Virus record (IMG/VR): IMGVR_UViG_3300031712_000003
Span: 1 to 64,000 of that record
Direction: 5' to 3' (one strand)
Origin: a virus
Length of the DNA stretch: 64,000 nucleotides
Both the position numbers and the translations under genes were made by a program. The notes beneath the pieces were generated by a model. It ran no database searches, was not told the DNA's origin, and worked only from the letters and a program-made list of their open reading frames with translations. Each line of letters begins with the position of its first letter. The stretch's first letter is position 1. Positions 9,631 to 17,937 of the stretch are shown here, in pieces.

Positions 9631-11757
9631 TCAAAAGATAAGCCCGAAGGCTGTCACGAAAGCATCCACGTTAGTTCCAGCATAGGCGAGGCCAACTCCT
9701 GCAGAGTACCCGCCAGGACCTGAGGGGGGTTTCGTACCACCAGCGCTATCGATGGCCTTGATCCAGCCTGGAATACCCTCAGCCGTACTAGGGACATTCA
9801 AAAAGTAGAAGCCAGCTGAGAAGCTATCAAGAAAATTCAGTATTTCTATTAGGTATTTTATGAATCTCTCTAGTACATCAATCTTCCTGACAACCGCATC
9901 GATGTATGACTTGATCTCGTCAACAGCTGACTTGAAAGCATCCGCAAGAGCATCAATTCGATTGAGTAGGTCGTAGATGAACTGTCCGCTCCAAGGTATG
10001 ATGTCCCTTAGCAAACTGATGGATACCCAATCAACAGGTGTACCACCTAAGGTGAATGACTTGATAAAGTTGACAGCAGATAATAGGTTAAGCCTTGTAT
10101 TCACGTCAGAGTAAGCTGCCGTGTACGTTGTGTACACGTCTGGGTCATACGTAGCGGGGAACTCACTCGGGATATCGTTGAAAGCCAAAACCATGGCTTG
10201 GATTGAAGTGTTGTTCCCCTTAAAGTTACCCTCATTGGGGATCTGACGAGGTATTGCCCCTTGATACAAGTCCCTCATCGGAGACAGCATGGCGCTATTC
10301 TCAAGAAGAGAAGAACCTACCGTCTGAGCTAGTTGCGCCGCCGTCAGCTTGACCAATAGATAGTTCTGAGGGACGTCTGGGAAGTCCTTAGTGGTCGGGT
10401 CAGCTTCGACAGGGACAGGGAACGACAAGGGCAGTATCCGGGACATCGCCCCACCAATGTTGGTGAGAGAACCCCTGCCAACTTGGCTAGCCGGAGTGCC
10501 ATTGATGGGTAGCCCATTCGAGTCGAACTTAGAATCAGCATCAAGGGGTAGTTGAAACCCAATAGCGAAAGCCATCTTGAAGGTGGCTTCCAAGACAGCT
10601 ATCACATCAAAGTTAGCTGGGATATTTGGAAGCCGACAGGTGAGGATCGGACTTGGGCGCCCCATGACCACCGGGTCGTTCGGGTCCGAGGTTGGCCATC
10701 GTTGGATCAGCTCATTGGTGGTGGCGTCTACTTCAGGATCAGGGAAATCAACAGTACCATCAGAACTGACAACAAGAGGACCACTGAAAGCCCTGATTCT
10801 GTAGTAGTAGGTGGTATCCTTGTCGACCTCGCTGTCGATGTACCTGAACTTCCCAAGCTGTAAGAGTGAGAAGATTGAGGTAGCAGAACTTGGGTCAATG
10901 ACGATGTACTTCTCGAACTGCCTGAACACATCCCCTTGTTCATCACGGACAATGACTTCCCGATTAATGGGCTTACCTGTCTTGTCCTCAAAGTTGGTCT
11001 CCGCACTCGCTGTCATCGGGATAGGGCCACCAGAGCGGCTGGTTCTCTCGATGAGCCAGCTCTGCGGTATCAGCTCACTGGAGACACTGGCTACTAGGTC
11101 ATTGAATCCAGGATCTGGCGGGTACTGGTTAGTCGCTAGAGTCCACTCCAGAGCAAACCCCTTCAGAGTGGCTCCAAACACTGAGGCCACCTGCAGGATT
11201 GGATCAATATTGGTTCCGCCAGTTGCCCCAGGCTTGGTCCCAGCAGGGAATATACGAGCGTTGGCCGGCGCAGAGTACTTGGCTGCCGCAATCTCTTTCC
11301 CGAAGAACCTGAGAAGGATCTTCATCAGGCGCAACAGTCCAAAGACATTGGTTGCGTCTGCTACAATGAGAATGAAGCCACTCTGCATGCTTCCCGCAAG
11401 CGGCTGAGGGCGATAGGGATCCTTGGAATCAAACAAAGACGCCTTGAAACGCTCTGTGAATGCTTGATACCCCCCCTTGTATAGGTCGAAGTTTGGGTCT
11501 CTCGTTGGGTTGGGTACGTCGAAGTACCCGTACAACCCTGTCCGTTTCAAGCTCTCAAACAACTGCTGAATGATAGCTAGGAGGGCAACTACTAACGGAC
11601 GAATAGGGTTCCCGAAGTCAATCAAGAACAAGCTGATCGTGTTGAGGAGAGCCTTGATGATCTCAAGAAACGTGACTAGAACCTCAAGGACCGAACGAAC
11701 TGACTCCAGTTCTTCCTTCCCTGGGATCTTGATTTCTAAGGCCTTCCAGTCTGACAT
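9631..11757 (-). CDS. Large baseplate-associated protein with hydrophobic helices
   Basis: A 708-residue protein, not assigned to a family. Residues about 20-70 form two strongly hydrophobic helices (LEVLVTFLEIIKALLNTISL and PLVVALLAIIQQLF). A fibronectin type III-like strand pair lies near 310-330 (DTTYYYRIRAFSG). The C-terminal region, about 580-660, is again long amphipathic helices (DLLNRIDALADAFKSAVDE, then IEILNFLDSF). It follows the 53-residue gene by two bases. Its place between the 1787-residue protein and the wedge genes suggests a baseplate or fibre-network component. The helices could pack in a bundle or touch a membrane during infection; both are speculation. Confidence 0.75.
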   Translation of the reverse strand: MSDWKALEIKIPGKEELESVRSVLEVLVTFLEIIKALLNTISLFLIDFGNPIRPLVVALLAIIQQLFESLKRTGLYGYFDVPNPTRDPNFDLYKGGYQAFTERFKASLFDSKDPYRPQPLAGSMQSGFILIVADATNVFGLLRLMKILLRFFGKEIAAAKYSAPANARIFPAGTKPGATGGTNIDPILQVASVFGATLKGFALEWTLATNQYPPDPGFNDLVASVSSELIPQSWLIERTSRSGGPIPMTASAETNFEDKTGKPINREVIVRDEQGDVFRQFEKYIVIDPSSATSIFSLLQLGKFRYIDSEVDKDTTYYYRIRAFSGPLVVSSDGTVDFPDPEVDATTNELIQRWPTSDPNDPVVMGRPSPILTCRLPNIPANFDVIAVLEATFKMAFAIGFQLPLDADSKFDSNGLPINGTPASQVGRGSLTNIGGAMSRILPLSFPVPVEADPTTKDFPDVPQNYLLVKLTAAQLAQTVGSSLLENSAMLSPMRDLYQGAIPRQIPNEGNFKGNNTSIQAMVLAFNDIPSEFPATYDPDVYTTYTAAYSDVNTRLNLLSAVNFIKSFTLGGTPVDWVSISLLRDIIPWSGQFIYDLLNRIDALADAFKSAVDEIKSYIDAVVRKIDVLERFIKYLIEILNFLDSFSAGFYFLNVPSTAEGIPGWIKAIDSAGGTKPPSGPGGYSAGVGLAYAGTNVDAFVTAFGLIF

Positions 11758-11759
11758 GA

Positions 11760-11921
11760 TTAACTTCCGTAGGTGAGACGATCTAGTTTACGCCGTAGGT
11801 TAGAGAGTTCTTGCTCAGAAGCAACAGCCGTCGCCTTCACTGCTGCTTTGAGTTGAGTGACGATTCCGAACTCTTCTTTGTACTTCCACTCAGGAGGTGG
11901 ATCTTGCTTCTCATCTGGCAT
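11760..11921 (-). CDS. Small charged helical protein (53 aa)
   Basis: A 53-residue frame that fills the gap between the 1787-residue and 708-residue genes. It starts in a TAATG overlap with the stop of the upstream gene, a coupling used repeatedly in this operon, and stops two bases before the next ATG. The protein begins MPDEKQDPPPEWKYKEEFG and ends with a likely coiled-coil helix (ASEQELSNLRRKLDRLTY). No family is recognised. Coding nature is supported by exact gap filling and the overlap. Confidence 0.7.
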   Translation of the reverse strand: MPDEKQDPPPEWKYKEEFGIVTQLKAAVKATAVASEQELSNLRRKLDRLTYGS

Positions 11922-14900
11922 TATTGCACCGCCAATAATTTGAGCATTGCGTTTAGAGCGTCCTGCTGAGCCTTGATTCGATTGGCAACCGCCCGTTGCT
12001 GCTGAACAAGCAACCCTGTTTGGAAGTTGATTCTCTCATCAATCCAGACGTACCTTGAGTCATAGAGCTTGTCGGTGCTCAAAAGGACTGACTGGATGAA
12101 CGAGATAGCATTCACAACTTGGGTCTGACGAGCGGTGTCCAAGGTAACTCGACTAGCAATAGTTGTAGGATCAAGCCCATATGCAATTGCATTGGTATCA
12201 GGTACAACCGATATGCTAGTTGTGAGTTGAGAGTACCAGGGCCCAAAGCTATTACTAAAGGCAATGCATTGCTGTAGTATCAAGTACAGAGCCTGAAGGG
12301 TTGCCTCAGAGGCTCCGAATACGCTCACCACCCTGAAAGTGGTAGCTCCCGGAGGTGGTGCGCTATCGACGATGATGTTGTGAGAGTCAACTAGCTGAGT
12401 GATCTTGAAGAACCCAGGACTGACCACATAATCACCAACTTGCACGCCAGATGCTATGAAGTCCACCGAGTTGTCGGTGATAGTACTTCCAGCTACTGTG
12501 CCGCTAGTCAGGGCCGGGCTGAGCCTATCGGTAGACACGCTTGTGAAATAGTCTTGGATCCTAGTTATCTCGAAACCAACAACACCCCAGAGACTACTCA
12601 CAGCGTTGATTACCACTGATAGGTCACTGAAGGTGTTCAAAGGGTTACAAATGCGATACCCCGATGAGGATAAGCCTGGTGAGAATGAAATATCCAAGGT
12701 GAGCTGAGTCTCAGAGTCAACCGATACCACCTGGCGCCTCTGGTAAGAAGGACCAAGTTGGGAAGCAACTACTGTGTACCCTGGCTTAACCCCAGAAGAA
12801 ATGAAGGTGGCTGTCCCATCCGTGAGTGTGGTACCAGCTGTAGACGCCGACGAGATAGACCCAATGTTGCTTGAGACTGTGATCTCAAAACTGAAACCAG
12901 AATCGTCAATCGGGAAAGGAGTCTCAACTATTACATAGTTGGGGGTAGCAAATTTAATCACATGGTAGCTGGGGTCAACTACAGGTACGCTACCTGTCAA
13001 GATTCGAACTAGATCTCCTGGTTGTGGTATAGGACTCGGGAAGTTCCCGGTATCCAAGACAACAAATAGGTTTGAGAATAGTGAGCCCACCCCTATAAAA
13101 GGCTCTTCAATGTTGGGTGGAGTTAGGATACCGCCGGACTGAACATAACCCAACTCAGTGGCTAGTAGGTTAGCGCCTACAGGGTTGCTCTCACAAATAG
13201 GGGATGGGTTGATCAGCGGGTAGAGTTGATCCCCACTATCCGTGAGAGTCTGCCCATACAAGGCTGGGATCTTCTTGGGCGAGGTCAAGGTGTTGCCATA
13301 GAAAACAGTCCCTTGGAGGATGTCTCCACCGACAGGAGCTTGACCTATTACTGGAATAGGCTGAACGTAGAGCAAGTACCCATTTGTTGTATCAAGAGTG
13401 ACATCAATCCCAACTCGATAGCTCTTTGGTGGGTAGGCAGTATCCTGGACGCTGAGGTAAACAGTGGCTCCCGCAGGGACATCAACAGGAAGCGCTGACA
13501 CCCCAAGGGACGTCGGAGAGACCGAGGTTATAGTGACTGGTGCTGCATCAGTCACATAGGAGGCATAATAGTTAGCGATATTCACCAACAAGCCAGTGGT
13601 GAATGCGGGGCGAGTTGGTGGGCTCGAGACTTCTGCAGTGGTATCCACATGGAGAGTTGTGTCGCCCGCCTTGGCATCTCTTGTGATCAGAGCTCGCTGG
13701 AATCTCCTGAAGAATGTTGGACTAGACCCGGTAATGGGCTTAGTTCCAAGATTCATGATGGGGTCTCCCGTGTTAACTCCCTGTAGGATTATCTGGGCAA
13801 CCGAAGATGCTGTTGGGTAGAATCTACTTTGAGTCCCTGACTGATATGCTCGAATAACGTCACCAAAAGCCAAGCTTATGATGTCATCGATCTGATTGTT
13901 AGCTGCACTGATACTAGGGGTTGAATTCCCAGTGGAGCCATCGAACTTGAAGAGGCCGTCATAGTCCCCTACAACTCGACCATCCATCTGTTTAAGAACA
14001 TCTTCGAGGCAGTTAATGGTGTCATTGTAGAACTTCAGAGTTGACCGAGCTACGACGTCTTCATTGGCGAACTCGCCCTCGTCAAAGAAAAGAGACTTGT
14101 TTCCCTGCTCGAACAACTGTGGTTGTGAGGTATTGGACACACGCGGTCCACTTGAAGGGGCTGAAGCTTGAGCCTGAGTTTGAAAGTTAACAGCCATCTG
14201 ACCACGGAAGTTACCCATAGTCTCAACCCGCACGTAGAATGAATCTGGTATGTAGGTGGAGGCTGAGTAGGTAAGAATTTGATTCAGAAGCCCATTTTCC
14301 TTAGTCGGGACTATCGTGTGCGTGTAGGAAGAACTGAGTGTGCCGGGTTGAACTATCCTGTGCTTCGTGTAGAATAGTGAAACCTCTTCACTTGGTTGAA
14401 GAGCCACAGTGAGGGTAATCTTGCCGGTGTCGTCAATCTTGAAGTCACCTGGGGAAGCTAAAATCTGGCCAATCTGACCGGATACCTTGCGGTACAAGAG
14501 GATGGTATCCAGTAAAGTGACCGGCGGGGTCGCCACGGGTACAACGGGGGTACCACTCGTCTGAAGATTGACTGTTGTTGACTCGTAGATAGGCCTTACT
14601 GAGCGATACAATGTCGCGCTGGAGTAGAGATACTGCCTGAGGGTTGGCGCAGTCAGAGTGACAGTAGTGGCGTTCGTAGTGGCATTGTAGCTAGACCCCG
14701 AGACCAAATAGAAGTCGTTGTATCCACCAACGGCAAAATACAGAGATATCCCAGACACATAAACCCCAGAGAGATCAGAACCCGGAATGGTGATCTGATT
14801 CATTCCGCGCGAGATGCTGCTGAATACTGAGGAATCCAGCATGAAGTAGAGTGGTAGCGTCGGAGGGATGTTGACCGGACCCGATGAGATGTAGATGTTC

Positions 14901-17284
14901 GGGTTGGTTGCTGAATCACTGAAAACCTGTGGACTCAGTAGGTTGATGGTCGTCGTGTCGGTAGGCGCATCATAACTGGGGGCTGCGAGATAGTAGGCAG
15001 CCTCGGTCTCAATGCGAATCAAGTAGTTGGCTGGGAACTCAGCTGTTCGATTCCCTCTAACTGTGAAGGACGAAGTTCCTTGGTTGACTTGAACTGGAGT
15101 GAGGATCAAATCTGGTCGAAGGATGACTACCGTGTTCTCACCCCCGAGCGCCTCGTAGGTGTAGTAGTCTATGTATACGTTTTCACTAGGACTTACGACA
15201 GGGCCGTGAGGGAGAGCGTCTGTTATCTTGCTGAATCCTGCCGGGGTTGGGAGAACATCCGGCAGGAATGTGATTGTAGAGCTAGCAGCATCTACCTTGA
15301 CCTGAGTCTGATCCTGAGGGCGGCCCCCACGATACACAGTAGGTGAAGGATTTGAAGCCACGGTCAGCCCTGTCGGATTGAAGGGGATAACCGAGGTGGT
15401 TGTATTGTGGACCGTGAGTTCCTTCCTGTGAAGGAAGGTCCCGCGCTCACTTGTGAGAATTGGGTTCAGGACTGTTGGGTCTGGGTTGTCCTGGCTCGAA
15501 GGGTAGATCAAGTTGATTTGATCCCCATTGAGCAAACGGAACTTAGTCTGAAATGTACCAAGATCCTTACTAACGATGTAATCTTGACCCTGCACCAGCG
15601 ACGTAGTCACACTGTTTTGAACCAGATTGACTACAACATGAGGGTCAATAAACTGGACCAGTTGGAAGTAGCGATCAGCTAGTACCTCTACGCCGCGCCG
15701 GATCTGATAGGCTACCCTAATTGGGCTACCTGTGATCGGAGCATCAACCGTGATGTTAGTTGTATTGGTTATGCCAGTGACCGTGTAAACTCCCTTGTTT
15801 GACCCTGTTGCAATAACTAGGAAGTCACCAACTACTACAGAGCTGAAGTCACCAGAATCATCAGAGAATACCAATGGGCTGAGTGAGTACCCACTAGATC
15901 CGCTAGTTATCACGGTACCATACTGAGAGATGAATGAGACAACCCCAGCATTGGAATCAAGGAAGATGTCCTTGCCAATAACCTGGGGGTTTCCATTCAG
16001 TAGAAATGAAGCATTGGACGAATCTATGAAAGGATCTAGGGCTATCGCTCCGGTTTGAGCTAAAATGTTGGTAACCTGAGAGTTGACCCGAGAGGCGAAA
16101 AGTAGTTGCTTCTGATCAAAGTCTAGGGTATATCCAATTCCAGAGGGTGGGGAGGCGACGTCCAAGCGCGGTAGTGGACCAATGAAGGTTCCAGTTCCTT
16201 GTTGAACTCGGAAGGTCATTGGGTGTCCGATATCATCCACCGGGAGTACCGGAAGAAATACCATCGGGGCGCCAATGACGGGGCTAGCCAAGACAGCATT
16301 TGTGATCGGATAGACGGAGGTGACGTCATTGACTACCGGATTCGATCCATCCCCGTTGACTGGGGAACGAAAGAAACGAATGGTCACCCCATTTTCAATG
16401 AGGAAGTCTCCTGTCCCAGATCCCGAGTCCCAAGTGGTGAGCCCTCTGGGAGTCTCAGAAAGGATCCCATCATAGTAGACTGGGAACCCGTTGAATGTGG
16501 TTTGGTCTGTGGAACTGAACCGGACTAGGCCCGTAGTCAGTGCCCACTCGAAACTGCCTGATGGTGGATCAGTGAGGTGAGCCTCGTCTGGTTGAGCAAT
16601 GGGTGTGAGGTAACCGCCGAACCCAAACTTGACGAGAGGGTACTGTCCAGCTTCAGGGATGGGGTTCAGGATAACTGTATCAGTACCGAGAACCCCAATC
16701 CGTCCATTGGACTCCTTCAAGGGGAACGGAGCTTGCTGCTGGAATAGTACAGTTTGCCCACTGTAAGTTGTGAGATCTCCTGTATTCCAGTTCAAGTTCC
16801 CAGTAGAGAGGCTGATCTCGACAACCCCACTCGCCGGAGAACCAAAGGAGGCGTCGGTGAGAACTGGTGAAGTGGTGAAGGTGATCCCACTACCAATGAA
16901 GCCAAGGGCGATGCGATACGGGGCGGATCCAGCCGGTGGGGTTACCTTCAACCGAGTCGTATTTGAGTTAACCTCTAGAACCCCAACTACTGTTCGCGGG
17001 CCGCCTGGGAGTGATTTGAAGTTCCCTACTGTACCGTCGTAATCGAACCTCTGGTTGCTAGTCTCGTTCTTGGTCCACCCAAACAACACTGCGGGTAGGT
17101 TCCCACCTTGCAGGACGACTACCAAGTACTCAGTTCTACCAGGGTGGACCTCGTCATTCGATGGGAATGCGCTGTTGAATACACCAGAATCAGAGATCAG
17201 ATCGTCGGGGCTTGATGTGTATGGGCTATTAGCAGAACCTACACGAGGTTTCTCCAATAAGTACCCGTTAAGTTGGAAGGACAT
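11921..17284 (-). CDS. Giant beta-rich virion protein (1787 aa), baseplate or fibre component
   Basis: A 1787-residue protein, the largest complete gene here. It is mostly Ser/Thr/Gly/Pro-rich beta sequence built of many Ig-like or sandwich repeats. A GVxxGDxV-type module appears at about residues 465-530, 1480-1545 (TLTDGTATFISSGVKPGYTV) and 1593-1655 (DFIASGVQVGDYVV). The last 100 residues turn helical and end in a coiled coil (LLVQQQRAVANRIKAQQ), a possible trimerisation or attachment segment. It follows the spike and a hydrophobic Gly-rich protein and precedes the wedge genes. A long appendage or baseplate-peripheral protein is the best reading. No catalytic motif was seen. Confidence 0.82.
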   Translation of the reverse strand: MSFQLNGYLLEKPRVGSANSPYTSSPDDLISDSGVFNSAFPSNDEVHPGRTEYLVVVLQGGNLPAVLFGWTKNETSNQRFDYDGTVGNFKSLPGGPRTVVGVLEVNSNTTRLKVTPPAGSAPYRIALGFIGSGITFTTSPVLTDASFGSPASGVVEISLSTGNLNWNTGDLTTYSGQTVLFQQQAPFPLKESNGRIGVLGTDTVILNPIPEAGQYPLVKFGFGGYLTPIAQPDEAHLTDPPSGSFEWALTTGLVRFSSTDQTTFNGFPVYYDGILSETPRGLTTWDSGSGTGDFLIENGVTIRFFRSPVNGDGSNPVVNDVTSVYPITNAVLASPVIGAPMVFLPVLPVDDIGHPMTFRVQQGTGTFIGPLPRLDVASPPSGIGYTLDFDQKQLLFASRVNSQVTNILAQTGAIALDPFIDSSNASFLLNGNPQVIGKDIFLDSNAGVVSFISQYGTVITSGSSGYSLSPLVFSDDSGDFSSVVVGDFLVIATGSNKGVYTVTGITNTTNITVDAPITGSPIRVAYQIRRGVEVLADRYFQLVQFIDPHVVVNLVQNSVTTSLVQGQDYIVSKDLGTFQTKFRLLNGDQINLIYPSSQDNPDPTVLNPILTSERGTFLHRKELTVHNTTTSVIPFNPTGLTVASNPSPTVYRGGRPQDQTQVKVDAASSTITFLPDVLPTPAGFSKITDALPHGPVVSPSENVYIDYYTYEALGGENTVVILRPDLILTPVQVNQGTSSFTVRGNRTAEFPANYLIRIETEAAYYLAAPSYDAPTDTTTINLLSPQVFSDSATNPNIYISSGPVNIPPTLPLYFMLDSSVFSSISRGMNQITIPGSDLSGVYVSGISLYFAVGGYNDFYLVSGSSYNATTNATTVTLTAPTLRQYLYSSATLYRSVRPIYESTTVNLQTSGTPVVPVATPPVTLLDTILLYRKVSGQIGQILASPGDFKIDDTGKITLTVALQPSEEVSLFYTKHRIVQPGTLSSSYTHTIVPTKENGLLNQILTYSASTYIPDSFYVRVETMGNFRGQMAVNFQTQAQASAPSSGPRVSNTSQPQLFEQGNKSLFFDEGEFANEDVVARSTLKFYNDTINCLEDVLKQMDGRVVGDYDGLFKFDGSTGNSTPSISAANNQIDDIISLAFGDVIRAYQSGTQSRFYPTASSVAQIILQGVNTGDPIMNLGTKPITGSSPTFFRRFQRALITRDAKAGDTTLHVDTTAEVSSPPTRPAFTTGLLVNIANYYASYVTDAAPVTITSVSPTSLGVSALPVDVPAGATVYLSVQDTAYPPKSYRVGIDVTLDTTNGYLLYVQPIPVIGQAPVGGDILQGTVFYGNTLTSPKKIPALYGQTLTDSGDQLYPLINPSPICESNPVGANLLATELGYVQSGGILTPPNIEEPFIGVGSLFSNLFVVLDTGNFPSPIPQPGDLVRILTGSVPVVDPSYHVIKFATPNYVIVETPFPIDDSGFSFEITVSSNIGSISSASTAGTTLTDGTATFISSGVKPGYTVVASQLGPSYQRRQVVSVDSETQLTLDISFSPGLSSSGYRICNPLNTFSDLSVVINAVSSLWGVVGFEITRIQDYFTSVSTDRLSPALTSGTVAGSTITDNSVDFIASGVQVGDYVVSPGFFKITQLVDSHNIIVDSAPPPGATTFRVVSVFGASEATLQALYLILQQCIAFSNSFGPWYSQLTTSISVVPDTNAIAYGLDPTTIASRVTLDTARQTQVVNAISFIQSVLLSTDKLYDSRYVWIDERINFQTGLLVQQQRAVANRIKAQQDALNAMLKLLAVQ

Positions 17285-17349
17285 TATGCTGCCCTCTCAC
17301 AAGACTTACGACTCTCGGTACGCACTCGGTGGCAGACTTTCTCTGACAT
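17284..17349 (-). CDS. Possible 21-residue leader ORF
   Basis: In the 83-base gap before the 1787-residue gene, an ATG with GAGG five bases upstream opens a 21-codon frame (MSEKVCHRVRTESRKSCERA). Its TAA overlaps the next ATG as TAATG. It may serve only to couple translation of the giant gene. It is too short to judge coding potential by composition. Confidence 0.25.
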   Translation of the reverse strand: MSEKVCHRVRTESRKSCERAA

Positions 17350-17367
17350 CTGATCCTCATCTACAAT

Positions 17368-17937
17368 CTAGATTATTGAGCCTTGGCCAGTTCCTGATGA
17401 AGGGGATGGGCCGCCAGCTCCTACAATAGCAACTGGCAAAACAAGAGTCTGAATGGCAAGGCTAAGAGCGAGTGAGATCGCGTTTGCCTTCTTGGAAGCC
17501 CCTTGACCCGTGATCCCTGCACTCGAAAACCCCTGCATAAGAGATGAAAAAGCAGGCGGCCCTGTAATCCTAGCTATTGCAGCGCCCGCTCCCACTGAAG
17601 GGTGGGTCGTGCTGATCACTCCCTGAGAGAAACCTATGAACAATCCATTCGCAATTGCAACAGCTTCCAATGGAGCCATTACACCTAACTGGCCATTAGC
17701 CGCATAGGCGATCAGTAGGTTGGTCATGATGAGTGGCTGAGGAATGATGAGAGGAGCTAGGCCCTTGCCTGCCCCAACCACGCCAGCATCAACAGTGACC
17801 ACCTTGAGCTTCTGAACCCAAAGCGCGATCCCCTGCCCAATCCCAGACCCAAGCTGAGGTACAGCAGGCCCTATCAGTCCACCTGCAAAGATAGCTCCGG
17901 TTATCGTTGCGCTAAGAACTGGGGCAACTAGCGGCAT
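17368..17937 (-). CDS. Gly/Ala-rich hydrophobic protein next to the spike
   Basis: A 189-residue protein of low complexity, rich in Gly, Ala, Ile, Val and Leu, with almost no charge. It has repeated hydrophobic stretches (LLIAYAANGQLGVMAPLEA, AISLALSLAIQTLVL) and a THPSVGAGAA segment in the middle. It begins directly after the spike gene with no gap. Similar Gly-rich hydrophobic proteins often lie beside spike genes in contractile phages, but I cannot name the family. It may coat or plug the tail tip or assist spike folding or membrane contact. That is inference from location and composition. Confidence 0.75.
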   Translation of the reverse strand: MPLVAPVLSATITGAIFAGGLIGPAVPQLGSGIGQGIALWVQKLKVVTVDAGVVGAGKGLAPLIIPQPLIMTNLLIAYAANGQLGVMAPLEAVAIANGLFIGFSQGVISTTHPSVGAGAAIARITGPPAFSSLMQGFSSAGITGQGASKKANAISLALSLAIQTLVLPVAIVGAGGPSPSSGTGQGSII

